64,000 bases of DNA from Isoetes taiwanensis (taxonomy: Eukaryota; Streptophyta; Lycopodiopsida; Isoetales; Isoetaceae), in NCBI GenBank assembly GCA_021234155.1, contig JAJEKV010000075.1, positions 4,931,802-4,995,801 of the forward strand. The letters are read 5' to 3'. The notes below the pieces were generated by a model. That model was not told the DNA's origin. It ran no database searches and saw only the letters and a list, made by a program, of their open reading frames with translations. Below, piece by piece: positions 1 to 12,028 of this stretch (position 1 is the stretch's first letter; each line of letters opens with the position of its first letter). Both the position numbers and the translations under genes were made by a program.

Positions 1-436
1 TTCTGTGTAGATTCCTTTAGGTTTTATGAAGATTCCTATAGATTGCATCAAGCTTCCCTTAGATACCCTTAGATTTTATGATATTCTATGATGTTATGAA
101 GATTACCTGAGATTCCCCTCACGTTCTATAAGATTGCTCTAAAATCACCTATAGTTTCTTGGATTCTATGAAATTTCCTTAGATTCTATAAGTTTTTCTT
201 AGATCCTATCAAGATTCTTCTCGATTGTCCAAGATATTATGAAGATTCCCTTAGATTCCCCTCAAATTCTATGAGATTCCTGTAAATACACTTAGATTTG
301 CTTAGATTTTATGAGATTTCCTTAGATTCTGCTACATTTCATGCAATTCCCTTATATACTCTTAAGATTCCACTAGGTTCTCCAAGATTCCATTAGGTTT
401 TCATAGATTGCCTTAGATTTTGTGAGATTCCTTACG
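1..436. repeat. Degenerate AGATTCCYTTAG-type repeat
   Basis: The stretch is built of loosely repeated blocks of the kind AGATTCCCTTAGATT and TTTTATGA, about 20 bp per block and strongly diverged. No coding frame is visible. It merges into the TTCTAGAA-rich block that follows, so both may be parts of one old satellite that starts left of the window. Confidence 0.6.
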
Positions 437-829
437 TTCTAGAACATTCTACAAAGTTCTAGACCATTCTGGAACGTTCTAACATCTAGAAGATTCTAGA
501 ACTAGAAAGTTCTAGAACTTCTAGAAGATTCCAGAATGTTTTAGAATATTAGAATGTTCTAGAACATTCTCGAACTTTCTAGAATGTTTTAAAAGTTCTA
601 GAATATTCTGAAAAGTTCTAGAACTTCTAGACGATTTTAGAATGTTCTAGAATCAGGTTTCTTTATATTTCTATAGATTCCCTTATTTTTTATGGGATTG
701 GCTTAGATTTCGTGAAATTTTCTTACTTTCTACAACTTTCTAGAAAATTTTACAGGTTTTTTTTTTTGTTATTATAGAACCTCCTGAAACCTCCTAGAAG
801 GTTCTGGAACCTTCTAGAAGGTTCTAGAA
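437..829. repeat. TTCTAGAA-rich array with phased nGAAn units
   Basis: The block is packed with TTC and GAA triplets spaced 2 bp apart, the arrangement of plant heat-shock elements. Positions 552-584 hold seven perfect alternating units, 797-829 hold another seven, and 437-479 hold nine with two imperfect. Smaller clusters lie at 489-501, 524-536 and 596-652. Known biology: HSF trimers bind three or more inverted nGAAn units. No gene starts within 2 kb downstream, so a regulatory role is inference; the motif may simply follow from a palindromic satellite unit. Confidence 0.6.
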
Positions 830-2250
830 GACCCTATTATTTGGATCCTAGAAGAATGCCTATCCTCATCTAGATAGCCTCCTTAGATACTAGAAAAGGA
901 GGCTCTTTTTTGCATCTATGGATGTGGGATATATATGCAGACCTTAAATTTTGGAACAATCTTGAACATTCTAGAACCATTAGGATTTGAGGTAACCTTA
1001 AAAAGAAAAAAAACAAATATCTCAAAACACATTGGTATACATGGCCATCTACTTACTTAAAATATCTCAAAACACATTGGTACGGCTTTCTCTTTCATGC
1101 CGGTGTGCCCTTTTCCGGGTGTGACTTTTGGAAGAAGAAAGGAGTTTTCCGGCCAAACTTCTTCTCCCAAATATTTTTGTGTTGTTTCTCTTTTCGACAA
1201 CATTTTCTCTCTCTCCTGGGTGTGAGTGGTGGGTTAACTGCAGCACCGTGGCTGCCGTTACACTGGGGCATAGGCTACCATCGTTTATGAAAATATGATG
1301 TGAGGGAGGGCATGTTTCTACAGGCCCGTGATGGTAGAGGAGTTTCTACGGCAAAAGTCGGCTTAGAGGTGTAAAAATTGGTGTAATCGGCCTATCCACA
1401 ATGTCAAATAGATGATTATTGCTTATTTGTTGTCATGCTTAATACTCAAATCCAGCACTGCCATAGCCATGAATCTTGCATTGTTTAATGCCTTGGAAGA
1501 TTTACGAGATTTACCATCTTATGCTTGATTGCCAACTTTCTTCTCAAGTTTTCTTCTTTCATGGATCTGCTATTCGTGGAGTAAAAGCCGGCTTCCTTGT
1601 GCAATGGATAGCGCAAAGTCGGCTGCTGTTACCAGAGGATATAGTGGGGACGCTCCTCCGCCTTCCATCAGTGCTTTCTGTGGAAAATCTCAGGAGCAAG
1701 TAGCAGGAGCATAGCCGGCCGGGACAATCCTTGAAGCTGCTAATCCATTGCCACAATCCAGAACAACCGCTGGGCAGGTAGAACCCCAACACCTGAACAT
1801 TGTTTTATTTGTCTTGCATTTTACAGAAGCCGCAAGATTTTCATTTGCTTGAAGCCGAGCAGTTCGGGCTCCATCAACTAAATTGGGCCATTTTAGGTAT
1901 CCAATGTTCACCAGAAGAGATGTGGGTCTATGTGCATCTACACCAGCAGCTCGCAGTAAGGTTTCATGCTCTTACTGCCTTTTTCTCCACATTAGGTTCA
2001 AAATTTGTTTTGTCCTGCATCTATTTTTGTTTTTGTTCAACAATCAAATTTGTGCCAGACCAATCTATTTCTATGAAGTATTGCAGATCTCCCTTTTGCT
2101 TCTGGCCAAGAGTTACCCGACAAGGGGTTTTGGTTTCTGTTGTTGCTGTAGCAACGAGGCTCTTATTTTGATTATCCTGCAAGTAGATGGAGAAGCCCAA
2201 GCATCTAAGAGAAGCCAGTCAGGATAAAGATTGGGTAGTGGATCTGATGC
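830..2250. other. Spacer without a supported gene
   Basis: Only short open frames occur and none resembles a known domain. A 23-bp direct repeat lies at 1015-1037 and 1060-1082, 45 bp apart. The rest is ordinary AT-rich spacer up to the target-site duplication of the LINE copy at 2272. Confidence 0.5.
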
Positions 2251-2271
2251 AAAGGCATAATTGATAATATT

Positions 2272-4060
2272 GCTGACAATGTGGTGCAAGGTCTCCGCAT
2301 GGATGATGGGTCGCAACAGGTTTGCAGTCAATTTGCGGATAATACATTCCTCTTTCTTCATGCAGATGAGTCCAATCTCCAGGCAGCCAAGAATATTTTG
2401 GATGCCTTTGCTTAACTGGTCGAAGTGCTCGGCCATGTGAGTACTGGAGGAACCTCCTCCTGCGTGGTTGAGTCAGTTTCCCTGGGCTCTAACACCGCCA
2501 CACACAGCTGTCAAACTGTTAGGCATACCATTTGGCTTGGACATTAATGCTAGGGCAATTTGGACGGAGACATTACAGAATCTTAAGCAGCATTTGAATT
2601 GGTGGAGGGGAAGTAAACTCACCATGGCTGGTAGGATTCTGATAGCCAAGTCAGTGCTCTATAGCACTCATGTTTACGCAGCCTCCTGCATACTTACGCC
2701 AGAAAGTGTGGTTAAGGAGTTGGATGACACCATTCGCAATTTTGTTTGGGGAGGGAATGAGGAGGGGGCTACAGTGAAGGTTGCATGGTGGAAATGTGTA
2801 CGTCCTAGACAGGCAGGGGGCTTGGGTATGCTTGATGTGTCGTTGCACACGAAGGTTCTGGTGTCAAAATTCATCTGGCAGTTGTTGCAGGAGCAACAAT
2901 CCCCAGGTTTGGCTCTGTTGGCACAGTCGCTTCGTCACTCTATTGTGTTTAGGAAGCCAGCTATTCCGGCTCGCCGTGGGCTCTGTTTGAGGATTTGCGG
3001 CCGTTCCCTCATGCTTTGCCTTTTCTTAAGGGTCTCCTGAAGGCCTGGAAGGTGGTCAAGGTTCTCTTTTCCTTGGACCCTAGCAGGTGTATGGTAGCCA
3101 CATCACCCTTTCTCTGGGTACCCTTGGACTCTGCATCTCCCTTGACCTCTTCCCTACACCCAGGTACTCAGCGCCGATGGATTGCTGCAGGGGTAACATC
3201 CATCCGTGACTGGTATTGGGAGGGTCATCTGGCGCCGTGGGAGTTTTTTAGGGAGAGATTTGGCCTTCGGCGGTGGGGCATACGGACTTGGGCCAGAATT
3301 GCCAATGCTATTCCATTGCAGTTGTCTTCTCAAGTCAATCGCATTTGGAAGTCGCATAGTGGACTTGATGCATCTCAGTTTGTAGCATCGGCTTATGGGC
3401 TCCTAGCGCTTCAGGACACGTTTCCGCCTTCGGATAAGTGGTCGCTTAAGCTTCCAGGGAGTAAGTGGCCCGCCATGTGGAAGTGGGCGTGGAATACATT
3501 GCCTCCTCCTAAAATCCGTACCCTTTTATGGCAGATCTTGCACCGTAGCCTCAGGGTGAATGTCCGAGTCCACGTGGTTCAAGCCTCGTGTAGCGAAACA
3601 TGCCCTTTATGTGGGAGGTGACGTGAGACCATTGAGCACTGCGTTGTCCTATGCACAGAGGTAGGGGCAGCTTGGTCCTGGGTGAGAGGCCTCTTTAGGA
3701 CTTCACTATGCAGTCAGAAGATTCTCTTGGGAGTCCTTCCTAGCAGGTGGGCAGTGGCCAAGCGGCAGGCGTTTCATTTATGCAGAGCTTGGCTTCTGTG
3801 GCTGATTTGGAAAAGACGGAGAGCGAAGGTCTTTCAGAATGCAGTGCTTAGCCCTTTTCGGTTGGTTCCGATCTTGAGGCATAAGTTGTGGCAGGCTTAC
3901 CAAGTCTCAAGCTTGTCTGGCACAGTTAAGCGAGAAATTTGGTCGACATTCCTACAGATTGTGGATCATGATGGGCGCTTCATTTCTTAGCACCACACTT
4001 ATCATTGTACTTGATCGCATTCTAGTGGTTTAATATATTCTTATATTCTTCAAAAAAAAA
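2272..4060 (+). mobile_element. 5'-truncated L1-like LINE with 21-bp TSD
   Basis: This copy begins inside the reverse transcriptase and runs to a poly(A) tail at about 4050-4061. A 21-bp target-site duplication with one mismatch flanks it (2251-2271 and 4061-4081). The first readable part holds the RT catalytic box as FADN, with the second Asp changed to Asn. The thumb/connection region and a C-terminal zf-RVT knuckle (CPLCG...ETIEHC) follow. The near-perfect duplication and short list of disabling changes suggest a fairly recent insertion. Related copies lie at 11053-16063 and 36955-38130. Confidence 0.9.
2468..3990 (+). pseudogene. LINE ORF2 3' part (RT thumb to zf-RVT), broken
   Basis: Conceptual translation in the first frame gives the post-RT region typical of plant L1-like ORF2, with motifs such as KLLGIPFG, WWRGSKLTMAGR, RNFVWGG and GGLGMLD. 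A 1-nt shift near 2985 moves the frame; it continues from RPFPHALPF to the zinc knuckle CPLCGR. A TGA at 3619-3621, a CGA-to-TGA type change, interrupts zf-RVT, after which ETIEH and the conserved LLWLIWKRRR stretch continue to the stop at 3990. An RNase-H-like end is not seen. It cannot encode a working protein because RT motifs A and B are absent. Confidence 0.85.
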
Positions 4061-4081
4061 AAAGGTATAATTGATAATATT

Positions 4082-6350
4082 CTAAATCTTAGGATTCATG
4101 CAGATTATATATTTGGGAGCGTGTGTGAAATTCAATTATCACAGAACTTCAAATTCAATTCTTGGTGCTATGCTTAATGCCATGCAAGTTCTTAAAAAGG
4201 TGTCTAAGCAGTCTCAAACATCCTCTCAAGATTGTAGGAGCGTTTTACCTTCTATTAACATCCAGATATACTGCCTAATTCTTGTTTAAATCTCCACGTT
4301 TACAAATTGCAGTCAACATGATAAATTGGCGCAATGCAGTGGCTTCCATTTTATTCAAAAGTGTTTTATCTCATTCTTCGTTGATCTTCTTCATACATCA
4401 TCTCTTGGGACATTCTTGTACTTAGGCTTCTCCAGCTTCATACTATATGTTTGCTATTTCTCATGATTCTAACTATTAGTTGCTTTTGATGTTGATTGAG
4501 TACCCCCTTTTGCCCACGATGCCAGTGTCTTTATCAAACATGAACTTATGTTAACACTAGATCTGTCCCTGGGACCATTCCTGATCTATGGACCAGAACT
4601 GGCCCTTATGACCTCTGCCATGTAACTCACGAAAGAAATTTCAATTTTATAATATACAACCATCATTTGAGTCTTCACTTATTTCTTAATGTCCTCTGAG
4701 AATTTCAAGACCAATGGGCTCACCTATACCTTGTGGTGATTGCTCAAACATTGGAGAATTTGGCAGTTTCTGCACCAGTCCAGAACTGCCTTCTTCAATA
4801 TTTCTAGCATAAAGTGGCCTAAACCTTGCTAAAGTTAGAGGTATTTGCCTGTTTATTATAGAACACATTGAGTTTTATGTTTCCATGTTTTCTTGCTATC
4901 ATCTGACATTGGTGGAATCTGCCAAACCCTATTTTGGTCAAAAAAGCTGCTTGAGGTTCAAGAATTGTTACTCTCTCATTATAACAAATTTTGATTTAAT
5001 TCTTGTGGCCACGAGTTGCTAACTATACGAGCTATAGTTTTATGATTTTTTGGAGTGTTCATAAGGCATGTTAACCTCAATATCTACTAAAAGAATCTAC
5101 TATACAGAATTATGGACAAAAGTATATGGTAAAATGCTCCAATAACAACCATCTATAATGCCATGTGGGTAATAAATGATGCATTCTATTTATATCTACA
5201 TAGAACACAACTCTTATCAACTTACATATAGTGTAACTAGGGTGTAACCATGCAATTTTTGGAATTCAAACATGACGTACAACAGCCGGATTAACACATT
5301 AGAGCATAACAAGTTGGGTCAACTCCATAATTATAGGTCCAAAACTCCACAATGATTAAGTTAATGATGTTTATTGATGAATTCAAGTGGATGTTGTGAA
5401 ATTTAGCCATGCCATAATATAAATAAACCATATAACATTTCATATATCCTATTGTTTAACTTTGGTTTTTCCGGGGTTCCGAAATTTTTTTAGATTTTTT
5501 TTCCAGGTTGATTTTCTAAGGTCTAGAAGCTTTTAGTCGCCGGAAAACTTAGGTATTTCAAAAATCGAAAGTGGATTTGTGCATGATTTCGAAAGTGTAG
5601 ATTTTGGGTTGCCTTATCATTCCGAATTCTTCTTTTGTCTTTTGGCTTGGCTCCACATTATCCGATCGAGCCGGGAGCACAGCTCGGCATGCAGGCCACT
5701 AGACTTACGATCTACAGCCTTGAGTTTGTATCTTGCAAGGTCGGATTTGAAGACCAGGTATAGGGTTTTGGTGATGGTTTCTATTCTTAACATTTCAGGT
5801 CGTCATCAAACTATTTCGGTTTAGATGGCGATAAGCCATTTTCTTAGCATGAGGTTATAAATCTGCATTCACTGCCTCATCTGCATTTACATCAGGATTT
5901 TTGCCTTCATCTTGACTGCACAGTTGGCAAGAGTGAAATAGATCTGGTATCTTTGCATGACATGTTTTGTTTTTGCTTGGCTTTAGGTGAGGACTTATGC
6001 AACTCCTGGAAACCTGCATCAACAATATTGCATCAATATCCACGGTATGGCACTGATTAGAATACTCTATTTTGATGCCACAGTATATTGCATATAGGCC
6101 AAGGTTGTTGTAGGCATGGAAGCTCTGCTCTGCTCCATTTTTTTATTCCTTTGCTTCCATGAATCTGTCTGCCATATTCAAAGATGGCCGTAATTCTTTG
6201 TTTGATAAGTTTCTGTGTCAAATGGTTTTCGTGCTTATCTCCTCCAAGCTCTAGAGGTCTATATTGTTGAGTAGATATAGACATGGAAGTACCACAGTTG
6301 TATTGTATTTTTTGCTTGCCGGATTGCATTGCAGGCATGGAAAAAATTAG
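4082..6350. other. AT-rich spacer, no supported gene
   Basis: No frame resembles a known domain. A 60-codon open stretch on the minus strand (4686-4868) has balanced composition and could be an isolated exon, but no splice partners were found. Otherwise only spacer DNA is visible. Confidence 0.45.
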
Positions 6351-7120
6351 TGGCTATTAATAGCCAAATGGTGATTTTTTAGGGGGTCTAGACGATTTTT
6401 GTGGCGAATTTTATGAAGGGGGTTTTCTTTTATAAAAATAAAAAATAGCCATAGTTAAAACAAGTACATCATTATTTTTTTAGGATTAGCCAAACTATTT
6501 TCCCCATTTTCCTTAAAGAAAAAGGGATTAGCCTTTCTTTATATTACAATATTTATATATTAAATAATTAATAGCCAAACAAAAATAAATTCTTATTATA
6601 AACTTTTACACATCGCCACCTACCATCATCAGTGATAGTAGTTTTTCAAACTATGAATTTCTATTATATATATCACATATGCATCCTCAAAAAAGAATTG
6701 TAAGAGATGGCCAATATCCCTCTAGATGCCCGAGTTGATTGCATAACGTCTTCCTTCAAGGGTTAGAGATAAGTGCAATCTGATCACAATATCTAGAAGG
6801 TGTTGTTGCATTAAATGTAGTTCAGACTATGGATGTTATAAACTATATTGTGAGCTTCTGTTAAAAGTTTTTTAATATTATTGTATGTTCCGTGATTGTT
6901 GATTATTATTTGTAATTGCAGTACAATATACCTAAAGCCTACAAATTTTGAATTTACAATTTTTGTTTTTTTTTTCAGTTAGAAAAAACAGCCAAGTAAA
7001 AGTTTATAGTAGATAATTTAAAAGTTTTGCCAAATCCAACTACATATAAATGTAATAATAATAATAACTTTAGCCAAATGTATATCATAAAATACTGTAA
7101 AATTTTGAAAAATAGCCAAA
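6351..7120. repeat. AT-rich block with repeated AGCCAAA motif
   Basis: The block opens with a perfect 16-bp palindrome, TGGCTATTAATAGCCA (6351-6366). The motif AGCCAAA or a near relative then recurs at irregular spacing up to about 7120, in very AT-rich DNA. There is no coding capacity. It could be the remnant of a foldback element, but no clear ends or target duplication were found. Confidence 0.4.
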
Positions 7121-9905
7121 CCGTTTTTTATAAAAAAATATATAGTATGCTTAATTTTTTCCCTGATTGCAGGTACTCGATTCAAGGACTCTGATTAAGG
7201 AGCTACAGCATATTATCAAAGATTTTTGGCTGGACATCCTGTTGCAAAAATTCACCTGGTGGCAATTTTCTTGGAATTCAAGAGTCCCCTCCAGCATTTG
7301 CATCGAAAAAAAACAACTTTGCTGTTTGTTTATCAACGTAAATACTATGTCATGATTGATGTATTATTTGAGTTTTGCAACTTACAGCAGATCGCTAACA
7401 AAGCTTTAGAATAGATTGGTGGTTACACTTTGCTTTTGATTATAAGTATAAATCTTTGCATGTTTATGAAAGATCCCGATGAAGCCAACATAATAGTTCA
7501 ATTTGTATATGCAACTCCCTCAGGCTTTCTGTATGTCAATAAGCTTCCTTAGCCCTAATTATGCTTCTTTGTTTTGTTGCATGTGTGCTTTGATTCTTCT
7601 TTGTCAATTCCAGTCCATTCTCTGTTTCTAACTTTTTCATTATAGTTGCAAAATATGCAGTCTGTTGTAAGAAGCGATGGGCTTGGAAATCTTCTATCAC
7701 TTCTTCTTGCAATATAGAAAGGTAATAATATTTAAAATTCCATAAAGGAAAGAGGCATTTTACATGTTCAGATTCATTATTCTGTACATATGTTAATCCA
7801 TCAGCATAAAGATATATTATGGAGTTCTCCTTCATGTCTGATGATGTCTACAGTGCATTCAATTGCTTTGTTTCGTGAATAGTTCCATTATTTATTGGTA
7901 TTTTAAGTGAAGAACTTAGCTACCAAGCTCGTTGCCAAGCTCTGCATGTGATAAAGGGCGCAATAAAAGTTGGAAGGTAAGATCCATTGGACTGAAAATG
8001 TATTTCAAGACAGAGGCAGCACAAGGACACAAGCAATCATGCATTGATATCTCTAATTGATTCCTATTTTAAGAATGTGCAGTAGAACATGCAACACATT
8101 GGATTCAGGCTAGAAGGACCCCATAATTACTTCCTATATTGCAAATAGAATTAATCTTGCAAATGATATTTTGTTTTTAGAAACTAACATCTCATTTATT
8201 TCCATAAACTATTGATAGGAGTTATTTATTGCAGTCTTGAAATTTCTTCAGCTTCACTGCCATCATGGTTGTATCTTATTTGTCACGAAGCCTCCTGTGT
8301 TCAAAGGCACACTAAGTTGTGCCTGCCCCATGTAGATACAGTAATGGTCAAAACAATTGGGATCACCACATTCTTTCCATTTGATTGCATCTTCATTCTC
8401 TTATGTTGCTCCAAGATTTCAAAAATTGACACATTTGCTTCATCTTGAAGGTAACGTTTCCATCTTGCTAGCACATTATGGAATAAAGGTCAGACAACAT
8501 TTTTATTATTACGACCGCAACATGAGGTAAATCATGCAAAATCTATGTCATTTTTGTTGTTGTGAATGGTATTGAATTGACATAGAGATTGCTAATGGAT
8601 GAGACAAATCAGGTACTGTAGATTTATGTAGGAACATCGTAAAATGCCTTCATGCATTCACGTTGGATAGCATCCAATCATAAACTTCAAGGGCAAACCA
8701 TGAATCTCTGCCTTCTTGGGCAAAATAATTCAGCACCACTTGCAAGTCTTGGGATGATCACCTTACCTCCATTCTTCCTAAAATTTGATGAGGATCTTTT
8801 AGCATGTATTCTAATTCAAATATAGTTTCTTTCAATGTGTCTCCTCGCTTTGATCCATTCTTTAGTATGAGACAATCGCCTCGGGAAGCATAAGCTTTCA
8901 ATATTTGAGAATAAGGCATTGATGAAGACCCATTAAGAAACTTGCGTAAAAGAAGACAATGGAACTCTGATATTGTCTCCCAATAGATAAATGTTGTGCA
9001 TTTAACTCGAAAACTTAGTTTGGCCTTTCAAAATTCAGCAAAATATAGGTAGAAGATGACACACATGAACTGACGTTCAACTGTTTCAAGTTTGGTGAAT
9101 CTATTTATAATGCTGCAATGACAATAACATCCGAATCATGCGGGTAAATTTGCTTTGCAGTTGTAGCAAATGAAGGGAGGAATAACAGTCAGGCAGGCAG
9201 CTCACACTGTTATTAAAAAAAAGATTCTTTGTAAGGTTACTATATAGATTACACTTTGCTGTCATTTCTATTTAATAACTTACTTTCCGTTACATGCCAT
9301 AGATAGTTTTGCTACACCGAGGCGATGGATTAATTGCATTTCAGACTAAAGAGTTGACTTAATTGCTGCATCATGCCAATAACATTATCAGTCAGCCAAT
9401 ACTCGATGTATAGGAAGACAATAGGATATAGTCCTTCATGCTGTGCCACCATTTCTCTTGATGCAAACGAACATCATAAGATAAGTTGCTTTCTATTGTA
9501 GAGATGAGCAAGAACTCCATGTTTTGAAAGCGATTATGCAAACTCATTTCTTGCCACTGAATGTCAAAGCAAATTTGTTTATGGTTGTTCTTCCTTTCAG
9601 CATTGTGTTTATTAATCTTAGCAGCAAATCCCATATCACCATTAGAAAATTGTTGGTTTCATCTAGAGCAAACACAATCCCAACAACAATTATATAACCC
9701 ACAGTTCACTATACACAACACCTTCAAATGCATAGCAATATAATCAGATCATGCAACATTGCAAACACGATCGCAACAACAATTATATAACCCATACTTC
9801 AAAATAATGGAACCCCATTTACATCATTAATGTCACTTGGATATCCACCATTTCAGTTCATAAAAATTCTTGCCAACATATCAATCTCCAACTACAATAC
9901 TATAA
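7121..9905. other. Spacer, no supported gene
   Basis: Scattered short open frames on both strands lack recognisable domains or convincing exon-intron structure. The phrase AACAACAATTATATAACCCA occurs twice near 9683 and 9775, a small local duplication. Confidence 0.4.
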
Positions 9906-10011
9906 ACTATTCCTTCTTCTCAGCTTCAATTGAATGCTAATTTAAAATAGTACCTAGTACTATTCCTTCTTCTCAGCTTCAATTAAATGCTAATTTAAAA
10001 TAGTACCTAGC
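9906..10011. repeat. 53-bp tandem duplication
   Basis: Two adjacent 53-bp copies (9906-9958 and 9959-10011) differ at about one base. The unit starts ACTATTCCTTCTTCTCAGC. No gene is involved; a recent slippage or unequal-exchange event is likely. Confidence 0.9.
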
Positions 10012-10795
10012 ATATTCTATAGATGCCTTAAATCCAAATGTCAAGAGAATCATATCTTCTGCAGCACCCAACAATTCTCTGGCAGGCGGAGTTATATGCC
10101 ATCTATGGTATATACCTTCTATTTTCTGTCACACCTCTATTGCATTAACTAACCATGATTGTTGGCGTACATCACCTGGGTTGCTACTTACATTGCAATT
10201 ACTACTTAGTTTAATGCTTCTACTATTCCTACCAATTATTGTCCAAAGAAGCTTACCTTTCTGAGCTCTATGTATTTATCCAAATAATAGTCCCTTGAAG
10301 ATTTTTATATCCTTCACATTACATAAACTCCTTCACCATTCTTTCTCGATCCATGGCAATTCCATTCGTGAACATTCAAGGGTGTTTGCGTGCATTGGAT
10401 GTGTTGCAGGCAAACATTTAAGGGGCTTCTTCTTCAGATTCATGCTCGACCATGTTGTAGGCTTCCGAAAATAATATTTTCAGCCTTACACGTCTACGTT
10501 CTTGGATAACCATTGTTCAGTAAAAAATCTAGGTACCAATTTTGTAGTGCGTTCTAGATGCCATTGTCGTTTGAAATCTCTACCAGGTGTCCTTTTCAAT
10601 CCAGATAATGTTCCTTATAGCTAACTACCCCCAAAGTAGTTGCCATGTCTAAATTGATAAATTCGAAAACAATATAATTTAGCACACCTTAATACACCTA
10701 GCATCAACATTTTTGCTATATATATATATATATTATAAACAATAGGATAAGTTTATCTAGAACTTCATCACTGCCTCTAATAGGCCCGTACTTAT
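10012..10795. other. Spacer, possible Helitron interior
   Basis: AT-rich DNA with a (TA)n run near 10720-10735. No gene is recognised. The right part should belong to the Helitron whose 3' end lies at 10824, but the 5' end of that element could not be fixed. Confidence 0.4.
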
Positions 10796-10824
10796 GCCCG
10801 GCAACGCCGGGCACCCATTACTAG
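10787..10824 (+). mobile_element. Helitron-type 3' terminus
   Basis: A perfect 7-bp stem GCCCGGC/GCCGGGC with loop AAC (10796-10812) is followed 8 nt later by CTAG (10821-10824), and the next base is T. A 3' hairpin plus CTRR and insertion before T are hallmarks of Helitrons. A second copy of the same terminus ends at 45316. Only the 3' end is claimed; helicase sequence is not visible, so the element is probably non-autonomous. Confidence 0.65.
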
Positions 10825-11108
10825 TACTTCTTTGGTTCATAGAAAAAGACACTACTTTTTCCCAAATATGCCTTTAAAATAGTTCAAAATGTGAGAAATG
10901 ACATATATAGACATCTCTTATGTAGGTTGTATGGTCTTATTGAAGAAAATACCATGAAATCTGCTTATTTCTTACTAGCATAAACTTCATATCTGTGTTA
11001 CTGCTATAAAGCATTGTCATCCAAGTAGAATAATATTACATGTAAGTTATATGGCTGTCTGGGCACCTTCACAAGCTAGGGCTCCCTGCTTATCAATCTA
11101 TCAAGCTT

Positions 11109-12028
11109 GTGGCAAAAGATCAACATTGCTTTCTTTTGATGTTTGAATCTCCTGAATCGGCTGCTCAACTCATAGAACGAGGTGTTGATCCTCTCTGGAA
11201 ACACTTCTTGCTCTATCAACAGTATGTTCCTGGATCCTTACGTGCCCCCTTCTGGTTTGCTATCGAAGATTTTCCTTCAGAGTTACAGGATTCCAAGTTC
11301 ATTTCTGCCATTGCTAATGAGATTGGCTCCATTTGCAACACTCCATAACCAACGGCATCACCAAGGTTTGCGTGGCAAGGCCCATTCATCGTGATTTGCC
11401 TCAAACAATTGTTGTCCAAAGCGGGCCCATGTTCTTTCCATTTAAGCTGTCCTTGTTGAATGGTCCTGAGCTAGCTCTCATGTTTCCCGAAGCCCCTCTC
11501 TTTGCTCAATATCGTAGGGTTCACCAACAGGATTCTCCATCTGCTCCTCCGGCACTCCATGCTCCTAGATCAGCTCCCACCTCAGTGGATATCTCACAAG
11601 TCCCTGTGCCTGTGATTGCCTCCCCTGCTCTTCCAGTTGCAGCTCCTCCACCTCAGTCTCTAGATTACCAAATGCTGAGACTGGCTGAAATCCAGAAATC
11701 GCAAGAGCAAATTGAAGAGGCTCGTAGGCAGTATATGGACATTGATCAGCATGGCATCCACCCACCACCTAAACATCCACCGGCTCTTCGTCAACCACGA
11801 AAGTCTGCTAAGGGGTCTAATTCCTCTCCGTCCCAACCCTCAGTTCCTGCTTTAGGTGGCATTGCCCCTCCCATTGCATCCCATGGTGGTCGCTTTGATC
11901 CACTTCAGTGGGCTGATTTGGTTGATGAGGTTGCTGCCATGCCAGGTGCCCAGGAAACATCCTCAAGTTCCCTTGAGACATCAGTGGTCTCATCTGAATT
12001 GGCCCCATCACAAGATCAATGCGGTTAG
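11109..12028 (+). pseudogene. LINE ORF1 (gag-like), frameshifted
   Basis: The first part reads a DUF4283-like gag segment (FESPESAAQLIERGVDPLWK, then a Trp- and Phe-rich stretch) and stops at about 11348. A frame change near 11340 lets a second frame continue to 12028 through a Pro/Ser/Ala-rich tail with a short Gln/Glu-rich helix. No CCHC knuckle was found. The end overlaps the ORF2 start by 10 nt in another frame, a layout seen in LINEs. Confidence 0.65.

Noticed and set aside
4686-4868. Possible exon of a conserved protein on minus (LPNSPMFEQSPQGIGEP)
   Set aside because: Composition looks coding, but no family was recognised and no neighbouring exon or convincing splice pair was found.
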